Shown here: in pieces, positions 32,799 to 44,134 of the stretch
Position numbering within the stretch: the stretch's first letter is position 1
How the letters are laid out: each line of letters opens with the position of its first letter
Source of the DNA: Oopsacas minuta
Taxonomy: Eukaryota > Porifera > Hexactinellida > Lyssacinosida > Leucopsacidae
Length of the DNA stretch: 64,000 nucleotides
Reading direction: 5' to 3'
Assembly: GCA_024704765.1 (NCBI GenBank)
Contig: JAKMXF010000354.1
Span: forward strand, 496,690-560,689
Notes under the pieces: model-generated
The model's input: the letters and a program-made list of their open reading frames with translations, nothing else
Databases searched by the model: none
What the model was told of the DNA's origin: nothing
Program-made: the position numbers and the translations under genes

Positions 32799-34568
32799 TT
32801 ATATTGTATTAAACTCGTGTAGTAGAGTTCTCTTGTAAGGCTGTACTGGAATGTCTGTATATTGTTCATCAGTTCTAACAGTTTTAGTACTAACAACCTT
32901 ATTCTTGTATTCTAGCATTAATTCTTTCCATTGGTATATACCAGGGTATTTATCTCTGTCAATATCTATTTCTTCCCCCAAAGCATCAATAGCTCTGTAG
33001 TCAGACTTACAAGGCAAGTCTCCGCATAGAAATTTCTGTTGTGAGCTAATTGATAAATTTTGTAATTCATCTTCTAAGGTAGATTCCTTGCTTTTGGTTG
33101 TAATAAATCGTTTCTGTATATATTCTTCTAGTAATTGCTTACCGTTATCATCAGTTAAATCACAATACTCGCCAAGGAAATCCCAATACTCCCTCCAGCC
33201 TACGTTGAAGTTCTTAGCCAGCTGTCTGCCATCATACTCCAATCCTTTCTCGGGATCTAGACGTCTGTCTCGTGAGGATTTGTAGAGTGGACTCTTCATA
33301 CCGGGAGGACTTTTCCAATCTTTGTAGAACTTATTCGCTTTCTCTTGATTGAGAGGTCCTGCCCATGCTCGACACAGGAGCTGCTCCTTGATAGGAGTTC
33401 CATCTCTCTCTTCAGTATCCATGGAAACCATTTTATCAGAGTGTCTGTGTACTGGTTTTCCTAGAATTGGTGGAGTGGCATTATCTGGAGATCTGTAGAC
33501 AGGAACAAAGTAGTTCTCTGAAAATAGATTTTGTATCTGTCGTTTACGTTCAGGATATTTACGGCTACAAATAACTTCAAAGGGTATCTGCCCTTCTTTG
33601 TTAGGTTTTGCTATTTCAATAAATGATTGTGTTATGAGAGCAGCTGTAACTCTAACCGATCCGAACTTACAAGCAAAATGTAATGGAGTTTCTCCCAATA
33701 GAGCATCACCTGTATTGACATAGCTGGACAGACAGTTTGTACGTCTGGAGCTACGTATAGACAGCTGATCTTTGGGATAGAGTAGCTCCCATAATTGTTC
33801 ATTGTTCAAATGCTTTAGAATTATTTTAGCAGCAATAGCATTATCACTGAGTGCTGCTATATGCAAAGCATTATAATGACACCTTATCTGTAGAATAGTA
33901 GGGACATCACTAGAGGTTACTAAGAGTTTGGGATTAGAAGCGATCAGCTGTTCTAACCTATCTGAATCTGTTCTCTCTATAGCTAGTTTGATTTGATTAA
34001 GATCTTGCTGTTTAGGTGTCTTGTAATCAGATGGATCTGCGTCTGGAGCGGGCTTGCTTGATGAGCTGGAGAAACGCTGTAGACTAAATTCAAGAGCTTC
34101 CTCCTTATTTTTACAAACCTTGAATCGTACATCTTTGTAACGACTGTGTATAGACGTTAGTTCTGACTTTGATTCACAGAAGTACTGTTCAGATAAAGGA
34201 GGCTCAATATCTTCAACTGCAGATAAGTTTATGCCGTAGAGTATTGACTTTGTAGGAAATTGTTTGTCAACTTTTGGTTGTTCAGTGTCTTTGGAAATTG
34301 TAAGAGAATCAAGTTCATACGTCTTTATAAGTTTGTTTATCATAATTGAACGAGTAAAATCATTGATTGGGATTTCTATATTTACTCCACGGTTTACTAA
34401 TCTCTGTTTCAACTCTTCATTTGATATTTCTGCAAAGTTAGGGAGACTATCTGTATCTGTAGTAGTAGCAGTTACTTTCTTATCTGGTGGAATATCCATA
34501 AACTTTTGATGTAACCTGTTAGAGTCTAAGGCTTTGAAGTACAGCATAAAAGTATGACAATCGATCAT
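32799..34568 (-). CDS. ANKLE2: Ankyrin repeat and LEM domain-containing protein 2
   Basis: A single-exon protein of 589 codons; the first 23 residues may be leader and M-D-I-P-P at residue 24 an alternative start. ANKLE2 (LEM4) is an inner nuclear or ER membrane protein that directs BAF dephosphorylation by PP2A at mitotic exit. A LEM domain (I-S-N-E-E-L-K-Q-R-L-V) is at about residues 47-86. The family's own domain with the S-K-P-A-P-D and F-K-V-C-K-N-K-E-E-A segment follows at about 130-190. Ankyrin repeats are at about 225-330 (N-A-L-H-I-A-A and T-P-L-H-F-A-C). The C-terminal R-A-W-A-G-P and W-R-E-Y-W-D-F-L motifs at about 420-480 are typical. The N-terminal transmembrane segment of human ANKLE2 is not evident. 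Confidence 0.88.
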   Translation of the reverse strand: MIDCHTFMLYFKALDSNRLHQKFMDIPPDKKVTATTTDTDSLPNFAEISNEELKQRLVNRGVNIEIPINDFTRSIMINKLIKTYELDSLTISKDTEQPKVDKQFPTKSILYGINLSAVEDIEPPLSEQYFCESKSELTSIHSRYKDVRFKVCKNKEEALEFSLQRFSSSSSKPAPDADPSDYKTPKQQDLNQIKLAIERTDSDRLEQLIASNPKLLVTSSDVPTILQIRCHYNALHIAALSDNAIAAKIILKHLNNEQLWELLYPKDQLSIRSSRRTNCLSSYVNTGDALLGETPLHFACKFGSVRVTAALITQSFIEIAKPNKEGQIPFEVICSRKYPERKRQIQNLFSENYFVPVYRSPDNATPPILGKPVHRHSDKMVSMDTEERDGTPIKEQLLCRAWAGPLNQEKANKFYKDWKSPPGMKSPLYKSSRDRRLDPEKGLEYDGRQLAKNFNVGWREYWDFLGEYCDLTDDNGKQLLEEYIQKRFITTKSKESTLEDELQNLSISSQQKFLCGDLPCKSDYRAIDALGEEIDIDRDKYPGIYQWKELMLEYKNKVVSTKTVRTDEQYTDIPVQPYKRTLLHEFNTI

Positions 34569-34832
34569 CTTTCAAAGGGAATTAAGTAAATGATATCGCC
34601 ATATAAAATTTGGATTTCGAAATTGTTTAAATTAGTATAATTTTATTCCCCATTATTCTCACACTTATGACTCATCATATTTTACGAATAACCCAAGATT
34701 TAGAATAATTTCCACTTCCAAATGACTACAAGGATATTACCTAATAATAAATTACCAAACTAAACTATGCTATACAACAACAATATTTATCAAATAATCA
34801 TAAAGAGCTCTTTTAGATTATATAAAAGATAA

Positions 34833-35414
34833 TCAACTCTTAACATTTGTGTATAGCTTGAAGATAAACATACCAAATATATCAATTCCCAGATTGCCTT
34901 TAGAATCAAACAATTCAGCAATAGAACAAGATTTAGATTCACATTTTACAAATTTCGTCATAGCGTTCTGATAGGTAATAGTAACAGTGTAATTATGATC
35001 AAACCTCTTGAGTACTGTAGCAATCTTTACAGTGGAGTTAGTAATGAATCCAGCTTGATCTCGCTCAGTACCAGAGTACACATAACTCTTCTCAAATAAT
35101 AATGAGAAGATAGAGAGGGCAAGCATCAGTAGTGCATAACCAACAACACAAATTATAAGAACTGTAAATGATTTAGGATAACCTGTGAAATAATCGTATG
35201 TAAAAGCTACCACAGCTAACAGCACTGCCATTGCTGACATTATTATCTTAGCATCAGTCAGCTGATTCCTTTCCTGGAAGTTTAAACCCTTATTGAATAT
35301 CTTCTTTATTACGTCATCAAGTCCATGTTTCACACCTGTCGTATCCCATTTATCAAGTTTGATCGGTTTATCAATAAGGTTTTGGAAAAAATCAGAATTA
35401 CGAGATCGAGACAT
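34833..35414 (-). CDS. SPCS2: Signal peptidase complex subunit 2
   Basis: 193 codons from the ATG at 35412-35414. The frame is open to 35528, but the upstream 38 codons are not family-like. SPCS2 is a non-catalytic ER subunit that helps signal peptidase contact the translocon. The conserved K-P-I-K-L-D-K-W-D segment is at residues 17-25. Two membrane helices lie at about 63-80 and 86-108, with short loops, as in the family. L-K-R-F-D-H-N-Y-T at about 138-146 matches the conserved L-K-R-F-D motif. The C-terminus is slightly shorter than in vertebrates (226 aa). Confidence 0.88.
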   Translation of the reverse strand: MSRSRNSDFFQNLIDKPIKLDKWDTTGVKHGLDDVIKKIFNKGLNFQERNQLTDAKIIMSAMAVLLAVVAFTYDYFTGYPKSFTVLIICVVGYALLMLALSIFSLLFEKSYVYSGTERDQAGFITNSTVKIATVLKRFDHNYTVTITYQNAMTKFVKCESKSCSIAELFDSKGNLGIDIFGMFIFKLYTNVKS

Positions 35415-35528
35415 GAATAACTCTAACGAGAGACTGGTTCTTATTTTCAAGAACAAAAGAAATTCTAGCTTAGCAATAATTATTTGAATAATGGGTTTTG
35501 TCGGGGAAAAATACGTATTTCGAGCCAC

Positions 35529-36659
35529 TACTTGCTTCGGATTATTTACAAAACCTTCTTAAACATTGCTTAGTATCGTCATAGAAAGTGGTGTTACCTA
35601 ATTTTTGTGTGCGATTATCCCAAGGGCTACCAAATTAAAATATCTTCTCCTCCAATAAATTAAATAAAGCTATATCATTCTAACAATTCCCATTTTTAGT
35701 TTATGCTGAGCTAATGGTAGGACACTATGGCTCTAGTAGCAGCTATCCACGTGTGTCGCTTAAGAGAGTATGGCACAATTGGAGCAACATTCCTAAACAA
35801 ATTAGTAGAAAACTATTATTTCGTTTTGGACTGATAGAAGTTCAGGAATAATAATAGCCACGTATCCGTGTTAAAATTGTAATACGTATAGTTATGTGAT
35901 ATAATAATATTATATTTGCGTATTGAACCTTACTGCTAGTCACTTCGTCTCTAGAATACAAGTAGAATGAATAGCAACCTTCCACCACTCCAAGATAACA
36001 TAAGTGAATTTGCTTACTGCCAAATGGCTCTTTATCTTGTTAGATTTATGGCTCCACACTGGTACATATTTATATGTATTTCAGGAATAATTATTTATTA
36101 GATCTTATCATCAGGCCATTAAAAATTTATTCTACACAGAAATAAACAAATAATGTTTCGGACCACATTTTGTTTCAATGTAGATTAGTCAATTATCTAT
36201 ATTCCCTGATTTTTGAAATAAAATATCCAAATATGTAGAAATAGTATAGTACCGTATTTCCATGAATAATCGAGAGGAATACGCATCAATTGACTGCAAC
36301 AAATTAGGATTAGTTTCCAAAAATTATTTGTCTTTTCAAATTGTAAAAAATTATACGAAAAAATGGAAAGAATATGCGCCCATGCGGTTATTCAGGTAAA
36401 AAGAATATTAGTTTAATGATTAAGATTAGTTGAAAAACGTAAGATAAACTACAGCGAGAAATGAGAATTGAAGAAAAAAAGCAATAAAAATTGCATAAAA
36501 TATTTAGATGATAAATTCTGCGTTGAATGATTTGACTAATAAGTTGGGCCTTACAGCCAATAGAAATAAATCAAATTAGAATTGAAAGCAGCGCTTTAAG
36601 AGAGCAAGTATACTAATGTCCCGCTACAAATCTCGATATAAATTCTTCAAGTGCTAGTA
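35529..36659. other. Intergenic, nothing recognised
   Basis: About 1.1 kb of AT-rich sequence upstream of SPCS2 and downstream of the first RIIa-zinc-finger gene. No ORF of note, no repeat recognised. Confidence 0.4.
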
Positions 36660-38325
36660 CTATGACTGAGAGGATGGAATGATCTTATTATGCACCCTGG
36701 ATATGTGAGTAGTGAGCACGTACTTCCGGTAGAAAGATTTGAAACAGTAGTGGCATTGGAAGGGCCGCTCACCGCTATGCACTATTAAGTGACGTTTGAG
36801 TCCAGTATTAGACTTGTAAGACCTCTCACAGATGGAGCAATGGAATTTACGTTCTGACAGATCGGTGGTAGTGTTCTTGCTGTTGAGTGTAGGTTGGCTT
36901 GCTGTAGCGAAGTAAGTGGGAGGAGAGCTTGCTGAGTTGGAGGCATCTGTCTGTTGGATGTGAGAAGTAGGGAGAATGGAGTATACTTGAGGTCTATCTG
37001 GTAGACTTTGTACTGAATTAGACGAGGGATCTATTAGAGAGTTAGGGAGACTCAGGAAGGCCTGAGTATTAGGGCGAGGGTGAGGCTTGAATACACCTCG
37101 ACATGATTTACACTGGAAATGGTTTTTATTAGGTGTATGTGGATGCATGTACTCACTAGTCAGGGATAGGTTAGAGAAATTATTCTTGAGTGGAGGAGTG
37201 AAGGGAGAACTGTGTGGAGAGTTCCCTTCTCCAACTACATGCACACTCATAGGGGAATTGAGTGTAGTAGTAGGTGTGTTATTGGGTGTACTATGCTGAC
37301 TATTTGTAGTGAGAGCTATTGAACTCTGTAACGTGAAGTTGATTGGAAGATTAGGAATAGAAGTGTTGAGAACTGGAGAACTCATTGGTAGTATATTCGA
37401 ACTGTTTGTACTAGATGTTACATTTAATAAACTGTCTTGACCTAAGAAGGTAAATGGTGGACTGGTAGGTAGAGTATGAGAAGAGTTGATTACATGTGAG
37501 TTATTGTCTGATTTCACAATATTATTCGAGTTTAGGATAGTAGGGCTATTTGTCTTTGTGGGAACGGCTCGGTTGCTACAAGGAAGGTCAGTCAAATGAG
37601 AATCTTCATCATCTGATGGAAAATATTTGTTTGGGGGACTATGAAATGCTTCTGGGTGTATACTCACTTGATATACGTTTGCTAGAAAAGAAATTTTGTT
37701 ATTTTCTGTAGCTAAACCTGAACAGAATAATTGTGAGCAATATTTTCAGAATTGCAGTTATTATGCAAGTAAAGTATCGAACAAAAACTTTATAAGAATA
37801 ATATACGCCTAGTATTCATAAAGTTTGTAAAATAGAATTACAACATTATTAGCAATTTATATCCGGGAAAATATTAAATTTTCATTTCAATTTGCCAAAC
37901 TTATTGAATACAGTAACTTCTGTATATTTGTTTGTTACGTAAATAATACGTATATGTACGTTGTGAATGATAAAATGTGAATAAAAGTGGAATTACAACT
38001 TGTGCAGAAAGCATTTGCCTTAAATAATATTGCATGTAGTAAAATCCAGCAGATTCGTAAATTCACAGAATTGAGACTCACCTGTATCAGAAACTACTTC
38101 TCCATCTCCACATATTTCATCTGAGTCTTCTGAAGATCTGAATATAGAATTCACCCTCACGGTTTCATACAAGACCCTGTCCTCCTTTGATTGTAAGTGC
38201 ATGTAATATTCAACTGCAAAGTCCACATAGTTGGAGGGCCGTGCTTTCAATGCAGATACCACGAACTCCTGCACCATATCGTGTAATATTAGCGGAATTT
38301 CCATCACAAATTTCTTGGTGGCCAT
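36660..38325 (-). CDS. RIIa-domain C2H2 zinc-finger protein A (novel domain combination)
   Basis: Two exons, 38082-38325 and 36660-37681, join in phase (phase-1 intron) to 421 codons. Exon 1 encodes an RIIa-type dimerisation/docking domain at residues 6-50 (I-P-L-I-L-H-D-M-V-Q-E-F, then A-R-P-S-N-Y-V-D-F-A-V-E-Y-Y), as in PKA RII. Exon 2 begins with an acidic patch, continues through a long Ser/Thr/Pro/Asn-rich region, has an isolated C-x2-C half-finger at about 284, and ends with two classical C2H2 fingers at about 358-410 joined by an S-G-E-R-P-F linker. The splice is supported by a GTGAGT donor, a TTTTCTAG acceptor and matching phase. A DNA-binding protein that can dimerise or dock to AKAP-like helices is inferred. 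I know of no named family with this architecture. Confidence 0.82.
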
Positions 38326-40663
38326 TTATAAATCAGACTTCACAAGAATCAACTTGGTCTACTGCAACATGAAATATGTACTAGGTGGAGAATATGAACA
38401 CAGTATTAGAAAGACTCCTATATATGCCCAGTTTATGGATTGTATGCATAAATGGCGGCAATATGAGAGTAGCTGAGGTTAGGAGGAATGGCGTAATCGA
38501 AACTGTTAGTGTCTCAAATAAGCTGCAGAAGCTTGTGCTAGTGCCTTTGAAGTAAAATGGTAGAATTGTGTAATTATAATTGATTCTGTTGTCATGAGAA
38601 TGTATGTTTGTACCATCAAAATATGCTGGTATACTAAAAAGTAAGGATTCACCCGCAAATACGCTCTCACAAGTGCTAATGAGAAGTTATGAAAATGCAA
38701 TAGTTGGTTATATTTTGACACGCTGACTTGGGTGGTCGCGCGCGTGTCGTTTCGAAAGTGGAAAGTAATGGAGAAAAGCTTCTACTGACAATTAATGAAT
38801 TCTTTTCTTTCTCCATTTGCTGTTTTTCATTTAGGAATCAATCTGACTGGCATAGAAGAATCCCGCTTTAGGTTAATGCCAGACGATTCTGAATTTCTGT
38901 ATATTCAAGGAAAGAAAGCTGCAACATTGTGTTACCTGGAATGTGGAATCAATCCTGATACTTTGATTTATTGAAATAATGTAGTTCATTCCATATTGCT
39001 AAAATTAGAAAATCTAAAGCCATTTAAGAAAAGAGAAATTTTTACTAAAAAGTGTTGTAGGCGAAATTGCACTAGTATTTCGTGAATTACGTCAAAACAA
39101 CCAAAGCATCAACACGCAATCACTTACATGTTCTAGAAAGTAAACAAACTATTTATAAATCATATCAAATATGTCATGTCGCAATCAATAACTAGAGTGA
39201 TTGCTGCCCAAATTTCATTTATTAACAATTAAGTAATAATGTCTGAGAATTACTGTCACATAGTTAGCATGATATTACTAAGATGAACATGATAAAAAAA
39301 TTAAATATTTATATGCTGTCAGTGTCAAAGTGTGTATTTGTATAATCTATTGAAGTAATTAGGAGAATGTTTCTCAACATCTCACGAGCTATTCCTACAA
39401 TTATAGTTATTGGGAGCCCTCGTTCATCATCTAAGGTAATTAAACGAAAGATGAAGTGTCATTTTACATGGTATCTGTCAAGTATGAATGAACACAGGCA
39501 GCTTTGAGCAAAGCGCGAATAATGGTTAGAGGTGAATATTGAAACTTGTCTATTAACTTATCGATATTGTTATGCTATCTTTGACCACGAATGTTCACGT
39601 TGGGATCAAATTGTTCCTGATCTTTAACAAAATCATGTGACCACAATAAGTTGCATAATCACAGGCGTAGTTGAAAATCCCCCTAACTATAAGACCCATA
39701 TATCGTTGTAAAGTAATGTCGGAAATTTCGAATCACATGAGTAATCTCAATGATATTTCTAATGATAGGATTTTTCCATCATCATTAGGGCGATAACAAA
39801 CTTAAAGACAACTCTACATGTGTCGGCGGGCGGCATTTCACTAGCATCAGCTCATTATTTAAAATTATCATATACGTAATCAAAATTTCTTGATTCATGG
39901 CAAATATAATACACGGAAAGTCAAATTTGATTTGATGCCGTACATGACAGTTTAAACAGTAACGACGAAATATAACTCATCTCTATATGTATTTTTCTTT
40001 CAATATTATATATTTCATGTGTGGCTGCATAAAAATAAGATAACGGTGGACAATACAATATGCCACAACTAGTAAGTAGACAACAACAGCAGTATTTTAT
40101 ACTTTGATCAGAAAACTAAAATTTAGTTCAGAAATCGTCGTAGAATTTTATCAGAAAAAGGAATAATTAATAAAGGTTTCGATATCCCTAATCCAAATTA
40201 TACTTTGAGTTGAATTTTGATCAGAAAACGCTACATATAGGGGCTGGTTTCAGCTAATCCATAGAAATTCAACAACTCCGAAATATCTTGAGACACTATT
40301 GCAATAAGTAAGGGATAGGGATATTCCTTTCCAATCTCCATATCTAATTTCGATACTTCTGATCAGAGTTCTAATTTTCTGATTCCTCCGCGAAGCAGGT
40401 ACATCCCGGTATCGAGTTGAGAAGCGACCAAGCAAGCTTATTTTGCTTGTTCAGATACCAATTAATAAGACAACGAAACAATTAATAATATCCGAAATAT
40501 TCGATATAATCAATTCAAAAATACCAAGCTAAGCTATTGCATCATTCTCCAGTTTAGCTAAATCATATTTTCAGATCAACTTCAGAATGTATGATTCGGA
40601 TTTGAGGCCTTCAACTAACTCTAATCTTTCTTCTACATATTTTTCGAAAAGTGATTTTGGTTC
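38326..40663. other. Intergenic between the two RIIa-zinc-finger genes
   Basis: About 2.3 kb. It contains an exon-like ORF at 38835-38974 on the plus strand (listed separately). The remainder is AT-rich with no gene I can support. A short hairpin, AAGCAAGCTTATTTTGCTTG, lies at about 40430-40450. Confidence 0.4.
38835..38974 (+). CDS. Possible terminal exon of an unrecognised small protein
   Basis: A TTTTTCATTTAG acceptor is followed by 46 codons of balanced, protein-like sequence ending in TGA, including F-R-L-M-P-D-D-S-E-F-L-Y and L-C-Y-L-E-C-G-I-N-P-D. The exon would start in phase 1. A candidate upstream start is an ATG at about 38464, but I found no donor that joins in phase. The family is not recognised. 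Confidence 0.25.
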
Positions 40664-41632
40664 CTACTGAGAGGCCTGCACATGTGTATAGTAATGGAGA
40701 CGTAGAGAAGAGAAGTGTTTGAACATGATATCGCATTCAAGACATTTGAACAGTGTGACTCTCCCATTAGGTTGAGAAATAATATTCTTTGTGATGATAG
40801 GTTGAGGAATAATATTGTTTGTGATGATAGGTTGAGGTGTGGGAGACTGTGTCTTATCCACAGCAATGTGTACGATATGTTGAGAATAATGGGTATGGTA
40901 CTCAAGTGCATCTCTGAATATGATACCACAGCATTTACATACTAATCCTTCCTCGAGGTTAGTGGAACAAGCGTGATTGAAGTGCTGAGATAATTGGGGA
41001 TGTCCGTTGTAAGTTTTTGTAGTGAAAGGGCGAGCTGAGGCAGGGGGAAGAGAATTGAGGACAAGTTTATGATGAGGTGGGGTACCAGGAGTGCTACACG
41101 GAAGATGGAGTGAATTATTAGACTCGGATTTCTCCGGTATTGATGGTGTTGTAACAAGTGAGCTAACCTCGTGAGAAATAGCAGGGTCTGTTACGAACAC
41201 GATTGCTCGGTTAGAGGACTGGTAGAGAGGTGTCTCACAGGTGCGGTACAGGAGTGTTCCTGGAGGAACAGACGCCTCATCACTCACAGAAGTCAGCTGA
41301 TAAATACCGTAAGGTGGAGATGGAGTTGTGAAGTGATGAGGCTGAGGAGAACTACTTATAAAATCACTATTCTGAGAGATATAACTCTGTTCAGGAACTG
41401 TTTGTTGTTTACTTGCGATACTGCTACATACATGCTCCCTGGGAGTACCAACTGTAGGACTCATTCTCCTCTTCCGTGTACATTCATTCCTATTAGCCCC
41501 TTCCTTCAACTTCTTATGATACTCAACTGCATAATCTATGTAATTATCAGGCCGTTCACATAGCGCTGAAGTTATGAAATCTTGAATCATATCTTGCAAT
41601 GCAGTTGGTAGAAGAATGGGAAATTCACACAT
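40664..41632 (-). CDS. RIIa-domain C2H2 zinc-finger protein B (paralogue of protein A)
   Basis: A single-exon, 322-codon protein. Residues 3-44 form an RIIa-type domain (L-P-T-A-L-Q-D-M-I-Q-D-F, then E-R-P-D-N-Y-I-D-Y-A-V-E-Y), closer to protein A than to the PKA subunit at 23538. A disordered Ser/Pro/Thr-rich stretch follows. Two C2H2 fingers are at about residues 231-252 (C-x2-C-x12-H-x3-H) and 297-317 (same spacing). They are separated by about 45 residues with a repeated P-Q-P-I-I-T motif. The fingers are more divergent than in protein A and lack the TGEKP-type linker. Tandem head-to-tail with protein A suggests duplication; loss or gain of the intron is undecided. Confidence 0.8.
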   Translation of the reverse strand: MCEFPILLPTALQDMIQDFITSALCERPDNYIDYAVEYHKKLKEGANRNECTRKRRMSPTVGTPREHVCSSIASKQQTVPEQSYISQNSDFISSSPQPHHFTTPSPPYGIYQLTSVSDEASVPPGTLLYRTCETPLYQSSNRAIVFVTDPAISHEVSSLVTTPSIPEKSESNNSLHLPCSTPGTPPHHKLVLNSLPPASARPFTTKTYNGHPQLSQHFNHACSTNLEEGLVCKCCGIIFRDALEYHTHYSQHIVHIAVDKTQSPTPQPIITNNIIPQPIITKNIISQPNGRVTLFKCLECDIMFKHFSSLRLHYYTHVQASQ

Positions 41633-42543
41633 TTAGAATTATCCAAATACAAAATATTATGTCGAAAGAAAAGCAGTAAAACAAACAAACAAAGCTATGA
41701 TCCTACTACAATGTTTTATACTAGAGCAATGTTCACCCGCCTTGCAACTAAAGATGTTGGAATGGCATCCTTATACAGCCATTCTTTGTGAGAAGTGAGT
41801 TTATGTAACACCAGTTATCCTCTTTGCCTAGCATCATAAATATAAAGGAAATTTGATATGGAAGTAACCGCGGAACTATAGAACAATTAATTGATCTCGT
41901 AATGGCAACTATTTATAGTGTATAGAAATATAGTTAAAGTGGAGGTTGCATCATCTCTCCAGTCACTGATAGTTTCAGTTAAATGCTAAATAATTGTTTT
42001 GAATTCATACATAACATATCTCCTCACCGATGAATCACACTTGCAATGAGTGAAAGCAGTCAAATAGCAATGGATCGATTGTGTGGAGTTCTTTGTTCTG
42101 TAATAGTAAATATCATTATCAAATAATGACAGCTCAGACTGGTATTCAAGAATGAATTTTCATGAAATAATGTGTAATACTACACTTTAACTTATTTAGG
42201 TTGTAATTACCCAGCTCAATTGTTTGAAATAATGATACAAGTTATCTCTCCTCATAGATTCTAGACATTTGACCATTCTCATGTTCAAGGTTAACTTAGA
42301 ATAAATGCATCCAATTATTTCACCATAAATAATTTGATAGTATTGTAGATCCATACATATACAAAGCTACCGAACACACATTAAGACGATGTTTGTAAAT
42401 GATAGACAAGTCCTGACAATGTATACAAGGGAAATATGATAGTATTCTGTAGATGAACGTTCAACTAATGAAGAAATTGGATAGTTTAGTTGGTATATAA
42501 TATAAGGTTATATGTAATGAGAATATATTAGTAGAATAAATAA
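41633..42543. other. Divergent intergenic region
   Basis: Separates RIIa-zinc-finger gene B (minus) from the NHL gene (plus). A TATATAATATAAG element at about 42494-42507, about 40 bp before the ATG, could be the TATA box of the NHL gene. Nothing else recognised. Confidence 0.4.
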
Positions 42544-43755
42544 ATGAGTACAACATTTCATCTTGCTAGCTCAGGAGAATATCAATCAGAGTTAAAGAAT
42601 TTTAAGCTCAGAAATGGTGATAACAAACTTAGCCTGTTTGGTGCAGTTTCAGAGTTTAAAAATCTCACAACTAAGGTATTAGAAACATATATGGAAATTC
42701 TAGTACAACTTGAATGTATTGATAACGACCTAGAGAGGAAAATCAATGAAATAATTGAGATGAGAGATGTAGTTGAATGGCTATTCCATGATTTATCAGG
42801 TTTATTACAACAGAGGACGAAATTTACTCCGGTACAGTCTCAAATTGGATATTTAATCAGCGAATTGGAACAAATAATATTCATAAAGATACCAAATATT
42901 GAAATAAATTGGGATAGCAAATATAATCCAAGATTGGGTATCTCATATAATCCTTATAGGTTCCGAAATTATCCAATCTGGACGAATGGCAGGAAAGGGA
43001 AGGAAGAAAATACATTCAGCTTTCCTTGTGATCTAGCGATAGATTCTATTACTGGAATGATATATGCAGTTGATTATCAGAATTGTGAAATTTATGTTTA
43101 TGATAAATACGGTCAATATAAAATGAAGTTTAAAGACAGTAGTGTATTAAAAGGACCTCGTAAACTAGCTCTTCAGGGAAAGTACCTATACGTCATAGTT
43201 GAAACTGACGTTATTCTCAAATTCAATTGTGAAAATGGAAGTCTCTTAGATAAAAAGAAATTAAACTTTTTCATCGGTGGAATTGATTCCTGGGAAGATA
43301 AGCTATATGGAGGAGACTATGGAAAGTGTATAGTGCATGTTATGAACGAATCTTTCGTAGGGACTCAAACACTGAGCATTGATGCGACAGAAAAATCTGG
43401 TATACAGTATGTAAAGGCTCGAGAAAACGGTTTATATCTTCTCTTCAAATCTAGTAAAAATTGGTTACAAAAATTTTCTTATACTGGTGCGTTATTGAGC
43501 ACTTTTAGTACAGATGATTTTACAAGTGAAGTTTGGTTCTTTAACTTAGATCTTAGCAATAACATTATAATTACTGCGTCAAAATGCGGATTAATGAGAA
43601 TCTACAACCCGAAAGGAGAATTATTGAAGAGTTATGGAGACACCCTAGAAGATAGTGTCGGAACTATTATTACACCTAGAGGGGTTGTTTTAACGCAAGA
43701 TTACCGTATAATAGTATTGTGTTTGAAGGAAAAGCATTGCTTGCAATGTTTCTAA
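42544..43755 (+). CDS. NHL beta-propeller protein with N-terminal coiled coil
   Basis: A single-exon, 403-codon protein. Residues 30-125 look like a coiled coil. Residues 155-400 contain degenerate NHL-type repeats: F-P-C-D-L-A-I-D-S-I-T-G-M-I-Y-A-V-D is the clearest, followed by weaker strands and a closing T-P-R-G-V-V-L-T-Q-D-Y-R-I-I-V unit. The arrangement resembles TRIM-NHL proteins such as TRIM2/3/71 without the RING and B-box. A ubiquitin-ligase role is therefore not supported; a scaffold or RNA-binding role is possible. Confidence 0.7.
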   Translation: MSTTFHLASSGEYQSELKNFKLRNGDNKLSLFGAVSEFKNLTTKVLETYMEILVQLECIDNDLERKINEIIEMRDVVEWLFHDLSGLLQQRTKFTPVQSQIGYLISELEQIIFIKIPNIEINWDSKYNPRLGISYNPYRFRNYPIWTNGRKGKEENTFSFPCDLAIDSITGMIYAVDYQNCEIYVYDKYGQYKMKFKDSSVLKGPRKLALQGKYLYVIVETDVILKFNCENGSLLDKKKLNFFIGGIDSWEDKLYGGDYGKCIVHVMNESFVGTQTLSIDATEKSGIQYVKARENGLYLLFKSSKNWLQKFSYTGALLSTFSTDDFTSEVWFFNLDLSNNIIITASKCGLMRIYNPKGELLKSYGDTLEDSVGTIITPRGVVLTQDYRIIVLCLKEKHCLQCF

Positions 43756-44134
43756 TATTTTATAGATTATTTTTCCGGTCTCGTAATTTGTGTTAATAGT
43801 CATACATGTATATTAAGATTTTTGACTGAGAAGCTGTATGATATATTTAATTATTTATTCCGCACATAAACATAAATAACAAATTGGTCTTACGTAACCT
43901 GCAACCTATTTAGTGACTTCATGAGGTTGCTATGGGATTGTATTTACATTAATTAACGTTATCCTTTGTCGAGAAATCGCATACCTTTAAATGGCCGGGG
44001 AATTACATACAAATTTGTCGAGGAATGCAGCGCCTCCGTTGATAGTTAGAAAAATACTAACAAATTATATTTGGCTAAATAATATAATATGATATATTCT
44101 ACTGTCAAATAATTCGAAGGAAGCATGTGGAGAG
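43756..44134. other. 3' flanks of the NHL gene and SELENOO (convergent)
   Basis: Convergent 3' regions. No ORF was seen. The SELENOO 3' UTR, on the minus strand, occupies the right part. Confidence 0.4.

Noticed and set aside
40250..40435. 61-codon minus-strand ORF near a hairpin
   Set aside because: Composition is poor, with no start context and no match. Probably chance in a repeat-like stretch.
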